NCBI RefSeq assembly: GCF_001458435.1
Contig: NZ_CYSF01000007.1
Span: 310,001 to 374,000 of the forward strand
Length of the DNA: 64,000 nucleotides
Source: Thalassovita mediterranea
GTDB taxonomy: Bacteria; Pseudomonadota; Alphaproteobacteria; Rhodobacterales; Rhodobacteraceae
Direction of reading: 5' to 3'
Numbering within the stretch: position 1 is the stretch's first letter; every line of letters begins with the position of its first letter. The notes below the pieces were generated by a model. It was given only the letters and a program-made list of their open reading frames with translations, had not been told where the DNA came from and searched no databases. Made by a program: the position numbers and the translations under genes. Positions 42,693-52,295 of the stretch are shown here, one piece after another.

Positions 42693-43718
42693 TTAGTCGA
42701 AAATGCCGGCAACCCGGCCCAGCAACATAAAGGCGCGCGCGGTGCGCGTTTCGGACAGGGCAGTGATTTCCGTGTCCGTTGCGGTTTGTTCAAATGACTG
42801 GATCATCCGGTCATAGCTGCGCAGGAAATGGTGTGCAGCATCGCGGAACACCGGATCTTGTTTCATTCGTCCCGCGGTCAAGGCCAGCGAACTGCGATCA
42901 TGAATGCCGCCGATCTTGGCCACCGTACGGCCGCGTTCACCGGCGGCGAAACGACGCCAGATTTCGGGTTTGCACAGGTCAGGGCGCAGGTCATCCATGT
43001 AAATGCCGTCCTGGCTAAGCAGGGTCAGCACATCCTGACTGGCCTGTATCAGGCGGGCGGCCTCGCGGTCCTGAAGGGCGCGGCGCAGCGCGGCAAAACC
43101 TTCTTCGTCCTCGGCTGTATCGGGAAAATTCAGGGCGCGCACAAAAACCGCTCGCGGCAATGGCGGGTGCAGTTCTTCGGCTGGGGTGCCTAGGGGCAGG
43201 TCGGCCTGATCTGCGTTGTCTTCCGGTTGCGGATCGGCGGGGCGCAGGGTTTCGCGGTCGCGGCTCGAGGAAAAGGTGGCCAGCGCGGTTTCGGTCTTGC
43301 GCTGTGCGGCGGCGATTTCGTCCAGTTTGCGGGCCACAGTTTCGCCGCCCTGCGGATGGCCGCTGGCCTGCGCAGATTGCGCCACATAGGCCTGCCGGAT
43401 CGCATCAATGGCCGATTGCAGGCGCGCGCTCTCTTCGCGCATCACACGGCTGGATCGGGCGGCGGTGGCGCCGACCCAGATCATCGCCACAGGCAGGAAA
43501 ATCACCAAGAGTGTCATCAAAAAACGCAGGCCGTCAGGGCCTGCGTTTGCAGCTACATTGGGATCAGGGCGTGGCAAGGACAGGAAAAACCAGCCAGAAC
43601 CGGCCATCCACACAATACTCAACCCTGCCGCGACCAGTTCAAAACCGGTGATTCGGGATTGGCTGGGCTTGTTATAAAGTCCCATCGGGGTGGCGGTACT
43701 GCTGCGTTTGTCTGCCAT
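42693..43718 (-). CDS. hypothetical membrane protein with coiled coil
   Basis: 341-aa protein with two TM helices (about 26-48 and 66-86), a coiled-coil stretch (about 95-150, SARLQSAIDAIRQAYVAQSA...), a Pro/Asp-rich linker and a ~155-residue C-terminal all-helical domain (AEDEEGFAALRRALQDREAARL...DPVFRDAAHHFLRSYDRMIQ). No named family is recognised. It ends near azlC and lies 22 bases downstream of greA on the same strand, so it may be read through from greA. Confidence 0.82.
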   Translation of the reverse strand: MADKRSSTATPMGLYNKPSQSRITGFELVAAGLSIVWMAGSGWFFLSLPRPDPNVAANAGPDGLRFLMTLLVIFLPVAMIWVGATAARSSRVMREESARLQSAIDAIRQAYVAQSAQASGHPQGGETVARKLDEIAAAQRKTETALATFSSSRDRETLRPADPQPEDNADQADLPLGTPAEELHPPLPRAVFVRALNFPDTAEDEEGFAALRRALQDREAARLIQASQDVLTLLSQDGIYMDDLRPDLCKPEIWRRFAAGERGRTVAKIGGIHDRSSLALTAGRMKQDPVFRDAAHHFLRSYDRMIQSFEQTATDTEITALSETRTARAFMLLGRVAGIFD

Positions 43719-43740
43719 GGCCGCGACCCGTTCTTTCGCC

Positions 43741-44211
43741 TTAGATATATTCGATCTTCAGCACTTCGTAGGACCGCAGACCACCGGGGGTGCGGACCTC
43801 GACGCTGTCGCCGTCTTCCTTGCCGATCAGGGCGCGGGCGAGGGGCGATTTGATGTTCAACAGACCCTTTTCGATGTTGGCTTCATATTCGCCAACGATC
43901 TGCCAGACCTTCTCTTCGTCGGTGTCTTCATCGACCAGCGTGACAGTGGCGCCAAACTTGATCGAGCCGGACAGACCCGCAGCGTTGATCACATCGGCCA
44001 GTGAAATCACGCCTTCCAGCTCTTTGATGCGGCCTTCGATAAAGCTCTGCTTTTCGCGGGCGGAGTGGTATTCGGCGTTTTCCGACAGGTCACCCAGTTC
44101 GCGTGCCTCTGCGATCGCCTGAATGATTGTAGGGCGCTCAACAGTTTTGAGGTGCTTTAGCTCGGTTTCCAATGCGGTGAAACCGGTCGGGGTCATCGGT
44201 ATTTTTTCCAT
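43741..44211 (-). CDS. greA: transcription elongation factor GreA
   Basis: 156-aa factor that rescues backtracked RNA polymerase. The N-terminal coiled coil has the acidic tip in [18 protein letters not shown] (about 38-55); the C-terminal FKBP-like domain includes [16 protein letters not shown] and [18 protein letters not shown]. Normal length with ATG at 44211; a longer in-frame start is less like the family. Single gene with its own upstream region. Confidence 0.97.
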   Translation of the reverse strand: MEKIPMTPTGFTALETELKHLKTVERPTIIQAIAEARELGDLSENAEYHSAREKQSFIEGRIKELEGVISLADVINAAGLSGSIKFGATVTLVDEDTDEEKVWQIVGEYEANIEKGLLNIKSPLARALIGKEDGDSVEVRTPGGLRSYEVLKIEYI

Positions 44212-44374
44212 GGGCCCTTTTCCATGAGAAGGGGCGGCGGATGCGCGGGGCACCCGCCGCCCTGTGGTTGTTATTTGTCATTTACCTGACCCAAAGCGGG
44301 GGCGGATTGCAAGGGGCAGGGGGCTGCACGGCAGAATTTCCGCTGAAAGCTGCGGCGCCTGTGCGCGATTTGCG

Positions 44375-44761
44375 TCAGTTGGTGTAGCTGACAACCTCAA
44401 ATTCGATGCCGTTGTCATCGTTGAAATAGAACCGGCGACCGGGTTCATAATCCGCATGGTGATGCGGGGTGAAGCCTGCGCGGCGCACCTCAGCCTCTGT
44501 TGTGTCCAGATCTGTGACCACCACGGCCAGATGGTTGAGGCCACCGATGGTTTGGTAGCTGTCATCCGCTGAGGTCCCGGCGCCATCGCGAGGTGCATAA
44601 AGCGCCAGATAGCTGTCCGCGCCGCCTATGTGTATGGAATGCCCGCCCGATATCGCATCGCCCTGCCAGCGGATATGCCAGCCGAACACTTGCTCCATCC
44701 ATTGCGCGGTGGCTGCGGGGTTGGCGACGGTGACGTTGGCGTGTTCCAGAATGGCCTGCAT
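44375..44761 (-). CDS. VOC family protein, predicted SoxR target
   Basis: 128-aa glyoxalase/bleomycin-resistance fold protein with two beta-alpha-beta-beta-beta modules. Likely metal ligands are His7 (EHANVTV), His in GGLNHLAVVV (about 76) and the Glu near the C-terminus in GIEFEVV. Could be a dioxygenase, glyoxalase or antibiotic-binding protein. Its promoter has the exact SoxR/MerR layout (44801-44831), which indicates induction by redox-cycling compounds. Confidence 0.9.
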   Translation of the reverse strand: MQAILEHANVTVANPAATAQWMEQVFGWHIRWQGDAISGGHSIHIGGADSYLALYAPRDGAGTSADDSYQTIGGLNHLAVVVTDLDTTEAEVRRAGFTPHHHADYEPGRRFYFNDDNGIEFEVVSYTN

Positions 44762-44800
44762 CTTTGTTTCTCCTGAGGTGTTTGATTTTCAGATGCTTGC

Positions 44801-44831
44801 AGCTTAATTTCTAAAGTATACTTTAGGTAAA
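44801..44831 (-). promoter_or_regulatory. SoxR-type promoter and operator for the VOC gene
   Basis: Minus strand: -35 TTTACC (44831-44826), a 19-bp spacer (44825-44807), -10 TAAGCT (44806-44801). The perfect 16-bp palindrome CTAAAGTATACTTTAG (44811-44826) fills the spacer. It matches the E. coli soxS promoter logic (same -35, 19-bp spacer, AAGT..ACTT core). It lies 15 bases before the soxR start on the other strand, so it can also autoregulate soxR. Confidence 0.85.
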
Positions 44832-44841
44832 GGTCGAAGCT

Positions 44842-45327
44842 ATGAGCAAAAACAGAAGGTTAGCGATTCGATCAGGTTTGACGATCGGTGATTTGGCGGC
44901 GCGAACGGGGTTGGCGGTTTCGGCTATCCGGTATTACGAATCTGAAGGTCTTGTTCATCCATGGCGCAACGCAGGCGGCCAGAGGCGGTTTGAACGGGCC
45001 GACATCCGGCGGCTGTCCTTCGTCATGGTGGCGCAGCGGTTCGGCTTTTCGATTGCGCGGATCCGCGAGGTCATGCAGGCGCTGCCCGATCAACGCACGC
45101 CGACCGCAGCCGATTGGCGTAAGATTTCCACCGGATTTCGCGCGGACCTTGATCAGCAGATCGCAGCTTTGGAACAGATGCGGGACAAGTTGGACGGCTG
45201 TATCGGCTGTGGGTGCCTGTCGATGAAGGCTTGCGCACTATATAATGACGGCGATGTGGCGCAGAAAAACGGTGCCGGCCCCCGTTATCTGTTGGGCGAT
45301 ACGCCACCGGATGGTGACGCCAAATAA
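44842..45327 (+). CDS. soxR: redox-sensitive transcriptional activator SoxR
   Basis: 161-aa MerR-family regulator. Winged-helix part: LTIGDLAARTGLAVSAIRYY (13-32) and GGQRRFERADIRRL; then the dimerisation helix. The [2Fe-2S] cluster cysteines are C120, C123, C125 and C131 in CIGCGCLSMKAC, spaced as in E. coli SoxR. Activated by oxidation through redox-active metabolites. Divergent from the VOC gene, which has its recognition site. Confidence 0.96.
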   Translation: MSKNRRLAIRSGLTIGDLAARTGLAVSAIRYYESEGLVHPWRNAGGQRRFERADIRRLSFVMVAQRFGFSIARIREVMQALPDQRTPTAADWRKISTGFRADLDQQIAALEQMRDKLDGCIGCGCLSMKACALYNDGDVAQKNGAGPRYLLGDTPPDGDAK

Positions 45328-45521
45328 GCGGCAATCGACGCCGCGGCGCAGCAAGGCGCAAAATGTCGCGAAACAGCCGGAAATAGCGTGGCATCATTGG
45401 TTTATCAGGGTTTAGTGCCCTGACCCGTTCTTTTAACGCATCGTCGCGATTGACGAACAATGCTGCGGCGCGCTAATCACGGGCGAAATAATGTTACGCG
45501 CGCACCCAAGGAGGGCCACCC

Positions 45522-47174
45522 ATGTCGGAAATCGAACGGGAAGCAATGGAATATGACGTTGTCATCGTAGGTGCAGGCCCTGCTGGTCTGTCGGCTGCGA
45601 TCCGTCTGAAACAGCTGGATGCCGATCTGAACGTTGTTGTTCTGGAAAAAGGATCGGAAGTTGGGGCGCACATCCTGTCCGGCGCGGTTCTGGACCCTTG
45701 TGGTCTGGACAAGCTGATCCCTGACTGGAAAGAAAAAGGCGCGCCGCTGAACGTGCCTGTGCGCGAAGACAACTTCTACATGCTGGGTGAAGCGGGCGAA
45801 GTACGCATCCCCAACGCACCGATGCCGCCGCTGATGAACAACCACGGCAACTACATCGTGTCGATGGGCAACGTCTGCCGCTGGATGGCCGAACAAGCCG
45901 AAGAGCTGGGCGTTGAGATTTTCCCCGGTATGGCGTGTTCCGAACTGGTCTACGGTGACAAGGGCGAGATCAAAGGCGTTGTTGCCGGTGTCTTCGGCCT
46001 GGAAGCAGACGGTTCTTACGGTCCGGGCACCGAGCCAGGCATGGAACTGCACGGTAAATACGTCTTCCTGTCGGAAGGTGTACGTGGTTCGCTGTCGAAA
46101 GAAGTGATCGAACGCTACGGTTTGTCTGACGGCAAAGAGCCGCAGAAATTCGGCGTGGGCATGAAAGAGATCTGGGAAATTGAGCCCGCCAAGCACAAAG
46201 AGGGCACCGTCACCCACACCATGGGGTGGCCGCTGGGCTCCAACGCGGGCGGTGGTTCGTTTGTCTACCACCTCGACAACAATCAGGTTTACGTCGGCTT
46301 TGTTGTTCACCTGAACTACAAGAACCCGCACCTGTTCCCCTACATGGAATTCCAGCGCTTCAAGCATCACCCGATGATCGCCGAACTGCTGAAAGGTGGT
46401 AAGCGCGTGGCCTACGGTGCGCGTGCGATTTCCGAAGGTGGCTATCAGTCGATGCCGCAGATGGTGGCACCCGGCGTGGCGCTGCTGGGCTGTTCGGTTG
46501 GCATGGTGAACGTGCCGCGCATCAAGGGTAACCACAACGCCATGTTGTCGGGCATCGCGGCGGCTGAGGCCGCAGAGCGCGCGATCAAAGCAGGCCGCGC
46601 CAGCGATGAGTTGCACGACTATGAGGAAGAGGTCCGCAAGGGCGAGATCGGCAAAGACCTGAAGAAGGTCCGCAACGTGAAGCCGCTGTGGTCCAAGTTT
46701 GGCCTCACCGCTTCGTTGACGCTGGGCGGATTCGACATGTGGTTCCAGACCCTGACCGGCGGTTTTTCGCTGTTCGGCACGCTGAAGCACGGTAAAACTG
46801 ACGCCGCCGCGACCGAACCGGCATCGGTGCACAAACCCATCGATTACCCGAAACCCGATGGCGTGCTGAGCTTTGACCGTCTGACCAACGTCAGCTTCTC
46901 CTTCACCAACCACGAAGAGAGCCAGCCGCCGCACCTGCAGCTGGCCGACGCTTCTGTGCCGATTGGGAACAACCTGCCTATGTATGACGAGCCGGCGCAG
47001 CGCTACTGCCCTGCAGGTGTCTACGAAGTGGTTGAAAAGGAAGGCAAGAAAGAGTTCGTGGTCAATTTCCAGAACTGTGTTCACTGCAAAACCTGCGACA
47101 TCAAAGACCCGGCGCAAAACATCACCTGGGCCTGTCCGCAGGGTGGTGAAGGTCCGAACTATCCCAACATGTGA
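45522..47174 (+). CDS. electron transfer flavoprotein-ubiquinone oxidoreductase
   Basis: 550-aa inner-membrane flavoprotein that passes electrons from ETF (acyl-CoA dehydrogenases) to ubiquinone. FAD loop IVGAGPAGLSAAIRL (12-26); the ubiquinone-binding and membrane surface lies mid-protein (GGYQSMPQMVAPGVALLGC). A C-terminal ferredoxin-like part binds a [4Fe-4S] cluster through C496, C519, C522 and C525 (NCVHCKTCD). AAGGAGG precedes ATG 45522. Functionally linked to the acyl-CoA dehydrogenase at 37.2 kb. Followed by a terminator. Confidence 0.95.
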   Translation: MSEIEREAMEYDVVIVGAGPAGLSAAIRLKQLDADLNVVVLEKGSEVGAHILSGAVLDPCGLDKLIPDWKEKGAPLNVPVREDNFYMLGEAGEVRIPNAPMPPLMNNHGNYIVSMGNVCRWMAEQAEELGVEIFPGMACSELVYGDKGEIKGVVAGVFGLEADGSYGPGTEPGMELHGKYVFLSEGVRGSLSKEVIERYGLSDGKEPQKFGVGMKEIWEIEPAKHKEGTVTHTMGWPLGSNAGGGSFVYHLDNNQVYVGFVVHLNYKNPHLFPYMEFQRFKHHPMIAELLKGGKRVAYGARAISEGGYQSMPQMVAPGVALLGCSVGMVNVPRIKGNHNAMLSGIAAAEAAERAIKAGRASDELHDYEEEVRKGEIGKDLKKVRNVKPLWSKFGLTASLTLGGFDMWFQTLTGGFSLFGTLKHGKTDAAATEPASVHKPIDYPKPDGVLSFDRLTNVSFSFTNHEESQPPHLQLADASVPIGNNLPMYDEPAQRYCPAGVYEVVEKEGKKEFVVNFQNCVHCKTCDIKDPAQNITWACPQGGEGPNYPNM

Positions 47175-47203
47175 TCGCTACGCGATCCTGTTGCATTTCA
47201 TTC

Positions 47204-47232
47204 AAAGGGCGCTGGTTTTCAGCGCCCTTTTT
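47204..47232 (+). terminator. terminator of ETF-QO gene
   Basis: GGGCGCTG (47207-47214), loop GTTTT, CAGCGCCC (47220-47227) followed by TTTTT; 33 bases after the stop. Confidence 0.9.
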
Positions 47233-47421
47233 CGTGGGCTTATGCGAGGGAGTTGCGCGTCGATTACTCACGCGGTTCTCACCAAGATGTCAGCGCGCGC
47301 CAGAATCCGCCTGTTGCGATTGCCTTTGACGGGACGCACGTTAATCTGGTTCGAGCAGCGTGGAGGGCCGCGCCTGATCGGGCGTTGAACAGACGTTGAA
47401 CAGATAAGGACAGCCAAGGGG

Positions 47422-49143
47422 ATGGAGACTATGCGCAAAACGCTTTCGGGATTGGTACTGGCCGCAGTTATGGGGTTGGCACCTTTGGCACCTGCTGCTC
47501 AGGCTCAGGGGCTGGCCGGGGCCTATCTGGCTGCGCGACACGCTGGGATGTCCGCCGATTTTGAGGCCGCTGCTGATTATTACACCCGTGCGTTGGCCCG
47601 CGACCCACATAATGTTGAGCTACTGGAATCAGCGACCCATGCGCAGCTGGCGTTGGGCCATCTCGAACGGGGCGTTCCGATTGCCCGTCGCTTGGATGCC
47701 GAAGGTCTGAGCAGCCAGATCGCGAATATGGTTCTGATGGCGGATGCTGCAGCCAAGGAAGATTACACCACGCTGTTGGCCCGTACCGAAGACCATCACC
47801 GCATTGGCCCGTTGTTGGATGGCCTGATTTTGGCTTGGGCCCATATGGGAGCGGGGAATGTGACCGCCGCGATGGAAAAATTCGATGCCATCTCGAAAGA
47901 GCGGGGCATGACCGGCTTTGCGGATTTCCACAAAGCGCATGCGTTGGCGTTGGTTGGGGATTATGAGGCCGCGGACAAAATCCTGTCTGACCCTTCCCTC
48001 AACGGATTGAACACTATGCGCCGCTCGGTGATTGCGCGTTTGGAAATCCTCAGTCAGCTGGAACGCACCGATGATGCGCTGAAGCTGCTCGCGATTCAGT
48101 TCGGCACCGATCTTGATCCTGAGCTGAGTGCGCTGCATGACCGCCTGAGCGCGGGCAAAACGCTGCCCTTCACATCTATTCAAACGGCGCGCGATGGTTT
48201 GGCAGAGGTGTTTTACACCATTGCATCAGCTCTGCGCTATGAGGCCGAAAGCGATTACACCCTGCTGTATTCCCGTGTCGCAGAATACCTGCGCCCAGAT
48301 CACACAGAGGCTGTGCTGTTGTCTGGTGGGTTGCTTGATTCCCTGCAGCTTTACGATTTGGCCGTAGAAACATACGCTCGTGTTGAAACCGGCGATCCTT
48401 CTTATCATGCGGCAGGGCTTGGGCGTGCAGACGCATTGCGTCGTGGCGGCCATCTGGATGAGGCGGCCGAGGTTCTGACCAGCCTCATTTCCACGCATGG
48501 CGATTTGCCGATGGTATATGTGACGCTGGGCGATCTGCGACGTCAGACCAAATCCTATGACGAAGCGATCCGGTCTTATGATGCGGCGCTGGCGCTCTAT
48601 GAGGCGGATCAGCCAAATCAATGGTTTATCTACTATGCCCGCGCCATCTGTTTTGAACGTCTAGATCGCTGGACGCAGGCCGAAGCAGATTTCCGCAAAG
48701 CGCTGGAGCTGAACCCTGATCAGCCGCAGGTGTTGAACTATCTGGGATATTCGCTGGTCGAAAAGCGTACCAACCTGGACGAGGCCTTGGCGATGATTGA
48801 GCGGGCCGTCGCTGCGCAGCCTGACAGCGGTTACATCGTCGATTCGCTGGGCTGGGTCCTTTACCGTTTGGGGCGCTACGAAGAAGCGGTGCCTTACATG
48901 GAACGTGCCGCTGAACTGATGCCTGTCGATCCTGTCGTGAACGATCACTTGGGCGATGTCCTGTGGGCGGTAGGCCGTCAGCGCGAGGCAGAGTTCCAGT
49001 GGAAGCGCGCTCTGTCCTTTATTGACCCCGACGACATTCCGACCGATATCTCCCCTGAACGGGTACGGCAGAAATTGGCCATCGGTCTGGACGCTGTGCT
49101 GGAACAGGAAGACAGCGACGTGTTGCGCGCCGCTAAGGACTGA
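47422..49143 (+). CDS. exported tetratricopeptide-repeat protein
   Basis: 573-aa periplasmic or surface protein. Signal peptide LSGLVLAAVMGLAPLAPAAQA (cleavage near residue 30). The rest is a TPR solenoid; canonical A/B helices are clearest in the C-terminal half, for example YARAICFERLDRWTQAEADF, RKALELNPDQPQVLNYLGYS and DSLGWVLYRLGRYEEAVPYM. Likely a scaffold for envelope assembly or lipid/peptidoglycan complexes. Start may be ATG 47422 or ATG 47431. It lies 9 bases before ispE. Confidence 0.9.
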   Translation: METMRKTLSGLVLAAVMGLAPLAPAAQAQGLAGAYLAARHAGMSADFEAAADYYTRALARDPHNVELLESATHAQLALGHLERGVPIARRLDAEGLSSQIANMVLMADAAAKEDYTTLLARTEDHHRIGPLLDGLILAWAHMGAGNVTAAMEKFDAISKERGMTGFADFHKAHALALVGDYEAADKILSDPSLNGLNTMRRSVIARLEILSQLERTDDALKLLAIQFGTDLDPELSALHDRLSAGKTLPFTSIQTARDGLAEVFYTIASALRYEAESDYTLLYSRVAEYLRPDHTEAVLLSGGLLDSLQLYDLAVETYARVETGDPSYHAAGLGRADALRRGGHLDEAAEVLTSLISTHGDLPMVYVTLGDLRRQTKSYDEAIRSYDAALALYEADQPNQWFIYYARAICFERLDRWTQAEADFRKALELNPDQPQVLNYLGYSLVEKRTNLDEALAMIERAVAAQPDSGYIVDSLGWVLYRLGRYEEAVPYMERAAELMPVDPVVNDHLGDVLWAVGRQREAEFQWKRALSFIDPDDIPTDISPERVRQKLAIGLDAVLEQEDSDVLRAAKD

Positions 49144-49152
49144 CCTTATCGC

Positions 49153-49962
49153 ATGACTGCACTTCAGGGGCTCGCCCCGGCCAAAATCAACCTGACCCTG
49201 CATGTGACAGGGCAGCGGGATGATGGGTATCATCTGCTGGATTCGCTGGTGGTTTTCGCTGACATGGGCGACCGCCTGACCTGCAAACTGGGCGAGGATC
49301 GGCTGACAGTCGATGGGCCCATGGGGCAGGGGGTGCCGTTGGGGCCGGACAACTTGGTTCGCCGTGCAGCAGCACTGATGGGTGTTGAGGCTGCTATTCA
49401 TCTGGAAAAGCATCTACCTGCGGCAGCAGGCATTGGCGGCGGATCGTCTGATGCGGCCTGCGCGCTGCGCATGTTGCGGGAGCTGACCGGCAAAGAGGTT
49501 CCGGATCAGGGGCTTGGCCTAGGGGCAGATGTGCCCGTTTGCATGATCGCTCGCGCCGCCTTCATGCGCGGCATTGGCGAGGATGTGACCGCGGTTGATC
49601 TGCCCCCATTGCACGCAGTGTTGGTCAATCCGCGCGTGGCGGTGCCCACGAGCGCGGTGTTTTCCGGTCTGGCAAGCAAGGTAAATCCAGCGATGCCGCC
49701 CCTGCCTGATGGTTTGCCTGCGGCGGATCTGATCCAGTGGATCGCGGCGCAGCGTAATGATCTGGAACCGCCTGCGATCACCGCGCAACCGGTGATTTCC
49801 GATGTGCTGGCGGCATTGCGCCAGACTGGCGCACAGTTGACGCGAATGTCGGGATCCGGGGCGACCTGTTTCGGCCTGTATCCAGACGCAAAAAGGGCGG
49901 CTGATGCCGCCCAATCCTTACAACACTCGGGTTGGTGGGTCGCCGCAACGGTGTTGCGCTGA
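49153..49962 (+). CDS. ispE: 4-diphosphocytidyl-2-C-methyl-D-erythritol kinase
   Basis: 269-aa GHMP kinase of the non-mevalonate isoprenoid pathway. LAPAKINLTLHVTGQRDDGY (N-terminal, substrate site) and the ATP loop PAAAGIGGGSSDAACAL (about 89-105) are diagnostic, plus MSGSGATCFGLY near the C-terminus. Feeds isoprenoid units to ispB (58.8 kb) for the ubiquinone tail. Coupled to the TPR gene, with 9 bases between. Confidence 0.95.
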   Translation: MTALQGLAPAKINLTLHVTGQRDDGYHLLDSLVVFADMGDRLTCKLGEDRLTVDGPMGQGVPLGPDNLVRRAAALMGVEAAIHLEKHLPAAAGIGGGSSDAACALRMLRELTGKEVPDQGLGLGADVPVCMIARAAFMRGIGEDVTAVDLPPLHAVLVNPRVAVPTSAVFSGLASKVNPAMPPLPDGLPAADLIQWIAAQRNDLEPPAITAQPVISDVLAALRQTGAQLTRMSGSGATCFGLYPDAKRAADAAQSLQHSGWWVAATVLR

Positions 49963-49987
49963 CCCATTACAGACCTGCGCTGCGTTT

Positions 49988-50584
49988 TCAGTAATCGTAG
50001 GCGCTGGTCGCTGCCTCGGCTGGTTTTTCACTACCGATCAGATGCTGAACCACGGCGCGCGCGTTATCGTCATGCCATTCCGCGTCACCGATCAGACGGC
50101 CAATCTCACGACCTTCGGGGTCGATCAGGACGGATAGGGGCAGGCCGATCACCGCAGATTTCCGCGCCAGTTCCTGTTTAGGGTCACGGTGCAGCGGCAG
50201 GGTTTCGACCTGCACTTCGTCAAAGAACTTCTTCATCGCGGGCACGGGGTTGCGGCCCGTGGCGATGGTGACGACTTCAAACTCTTCACCGCCAAATTCG
50301 GCGTTCAGCGCGTCCAGCGCAGGCATTTCCGCGCGGCACGGCGCACACCATGTCGCCCAGAAGTTCACCAGAACATACTTGCCCTCATAGTCTTTCAGCG
50401 ACGCGGCTTCACCATCCACGGTGACGAAATCATGGCCGCGCAGGTCCTTGGGTTCAGTGTGAACAATCAGCTTTTTCATGTCCCCCTGACGCAAATCCCG
50501 TAGGGCGCCCAGATCGGCAGCGGCGGCGCCATTTGCACCAAGCACAAAGGCCGTATAAAGGACTGTGGCAACAAACTTTCGCAT
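49988..50584 (-). CDS. TlpA/ResA-type periplasmic thioredoxin
   Basis: 198-aa exported thiol-disulfide protein. Signal peptide 1-22 ([18 protein letters not shown]). Thioredoxin core with [14 protein letters not shown] (WCAPC redox pair) and the cis-Pro segment [12 protein letters not shown]. Probably reduces cytochrome c or other periplasmic disulfides. The ATG at 50584 is preferred since GGGAGG precedes it; longer in-frame starts would cross argH. Divergent from argH by 22 bases. Confidence 0.93.
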   Translation of the reverse strand: MRKFVATVLYTAFVLGANGAAAADLGALRDLRQGDMKKLIVHTEPKDLRGHDFVTVDGEAASLKDYEGKYVLVNFWATWCAPCRAEMPALDALNAEFGGEEFEVVTIATGRNPVPAMKKFFDEVQVETLPLHRDPKQELARKSAVIGLPLSVLIDPEGREIGRLIGDAEWHDDNARAVVQHLIGSEKPAEAATSAYDY

Positions 50585-50606
50585 TTTTCCTCCCAAGGGG
50601 CAGACC

Positions 50607-51998
50607 ATGAGTGACAAATCCTCGAACCAGATGTGGGGCGGCCGCTTTGCCGCAGGACCGGACGCGATCATGGAGGCGATCAACGCCTCGATCGGGTACG
50701 ATCAGCGAATGGCCAAGCAGGACATCGAAGGTTCAAGGGCCCATGCCGCCATGTTGGCCGCCACAGGCATCATCACAGATAACGATGCCGAGGTGATCCG
50801 GGAAGGCCTGCTCACGGTCTTGTCAGAGATCGACAGCGGCACGTTCCAGTTTTCCACCGCGCTGGAAGACATTCACATGAATGTAGAGGCCCGTTTGAAG
50901 GAAATCGTTGGCGAACCTGCGGGCCGTCTGCACACCGCGCGGTCGCGTAACGATCAGGTAGCAACCGATTTCAAACTGTGGGTGCGCGATCAGATCGATG
51001 CGTCCATTGAGGGGATTGAGGCGCTGATGAAGGCGCTGATCGGTCAGGCAGAGGTTGGCTATGACTGGGTCATGCCCGGTTTCACCCACCTGCAAACCGC
51101 TCAGCCGGTCACTTGGGGGCACCACATGATGGCCTATGTGGAAATGCTGGGCCGTGACCTTAGCCGCTTCAAGGATGCGCGCGCCCGGATGAACGAATCG
51201 CCACTTGGCGCTGCGGCGCTTGCAGGCACATCCTTCCCGATTGATCGCCACATGACCGCCGCCGCGCTGGGGTTTGACCGTCCGGCGGCAAACTCACTGG
51301 ATGCGGTGGCAGATCGCGACTTCGCGCTGGAGTTTCTGTCAAACGCTTCGATCTGTGCGATGCACCTCAGCCGCTTTGCCGAAGAGCTGGTGATCTGGTC
51401 CTCGGCCCAGTTCCGTTTTGTCACCATGTCCGACAAATGGTCCACTGGATCGTCGATCATGCCGCAGAAACGTAACCCTGACGCGGCCGAACTGCTGCGT
51501 GCGAAACTGGGCCGCATCTTTGGCGCCAACGTCGCGCTGATGACGGTGATGAAGGGGCTGCCGCTGACCTATTCCAAGGACATGCAGGAAGATAAGGAGC
51601 AGGTGTTCGACGCCGCCGACAACTTCCTGCTGTCGCTGGCTGCGATGACTGGCATGGTCAGCGATATGACCGGACACAAAGACTCGCTGGCAGCCGCGGC
51701 TGGCTCCGGCTTCTCGACCGCGACGGATCTGGCGGATTGGTGCGTGCGCGCGCTGAACATGCCGTTCCGCGATGCCCACCACGTCACCGGTTCGCTGGTG
51801 GCACTGGCCGAAGAAAAGGGCTGCGACCTGCCCGATCTGACGCTGGAAGACATGAAATCCGTTAACGATCAGATTACCGAAGAGGTGTTTGGCGTATTGG
51901 GGGTTGATAACTCTGTCGCGTCGCGCATGTCTTATGGGGGCACCGCACCGGCACAGGTTCTGGTGCAGATCAAACGCTGGAAGAAGGAGCTGGAATGA
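50607..51998 (+). CDS. argH: argininosuccinate lyase
   Basis: 463-aa enzyme for the last step of arginine synthesis. Fumarase-superfamily signature [15 protein letters not shown] (about 289-303), with [19 protein letters not shown] (about 110-128) and [17 protein letters not shown] giving the catalytic His and Ser regions. The ATG at 50607 with AAGGGG is the family start. Overlaps a 57-aa lipoprotein by 4 bases. Confidence 0.97.
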   Translation: MSDKSSNQMWGGRFAAGPDAIMEAINASIGYDQRMAKQDIEGSRAHAAMLAATGIITDNDAEVIREGLLTVLSEIDSGTFQFSTALEDIHMNVEARLKEIVGEPAGRLHTARSRNDQVATDFKLWVRDQIDASIEGIEALMKALIGQAEVGYDWVMPGFTHLQTAQPVTWGHHMMAYVEMLGRDLSRFKDARARMNESPLGAAALAGTSFPIDRHMTAAALGFDRPAANSLDAVADRDFALEFLSNASICAMHLSRFAEELVIWSSAQFRFVTMSDKWSTGSSIMPQKRNPDAAELLRAKLGRIFGANVALMTVMKGLPLTYSKDMQEDKEQVFDAADNFLLSLAAMTGMVSDMTGHKDSLAAAAGSGFSTATDLADWCVRALNMPFRDAHHVTGSLVALAEEKGCDLPDLTLEDMKSVNDQITEEVFGVLGVDNSVASRMSYGGTAPAQVLVQIKRWKKELE

Positions 51999-52168
51999 AA
52001 CCTCTTCTGATGACCCTTAGCCTCTTGGCGCTGGCCGCCTGCGGGGTGGATGGCGCACCGCTGAAGCCGACGGCAAACGCCGGGGTTTCGATCGGGACCG
52101 GTGGTATATCGACCTCTGCCGGGGTCGGGGTCCGCAAGGGCCCCCTGTCGGTAGGCCTTAGCCTTTAA
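51995..52168 (+). CDS. small lipoprotein coupled to argH
   Basis: 57-aa protein, start [20 protein letters not shown] with lipobox LAAC (Cys16). Only ~40 Gly/Ser/Thr-rich residues follow ([20 protein letters not shown]). Its ATG overlaps the argH stop (ATGA). Such tiny lipoproteins follow argH in related bacteria; function unknown. Ends 5 bases before a terminator. Confidence 0.85.
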   Translation: MKPLLMTLSLLALAACGVDGAPLKPTANAGVSIGTGGISTSAGVGVRKGPLSVGLSL

Positions 52169-52173
52169 ATTTG

Positions 52174-52206
52174 AAAACGCCGCTGCCAGCGCAGCGGCGT
52201 TTTTCT
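52174..52206 (+). terminator. terminator of the argH-lipoprotein operon
   Basis: AAAACGCCGCTG (52174-52185), loop CCAGCG, CAGCGGCGTTTTT (52192-52204): strong stem and T-run. Confidence 0.93.
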
Positions 52207-52295
52207 TGTCGGTAGGCGTTGGCGCATATCGCGTTTAACCTTCTTTTAAGGAAACTGGTCCACTCTCCTGCGGGTGACGCGTGAAAGGACCAGCA

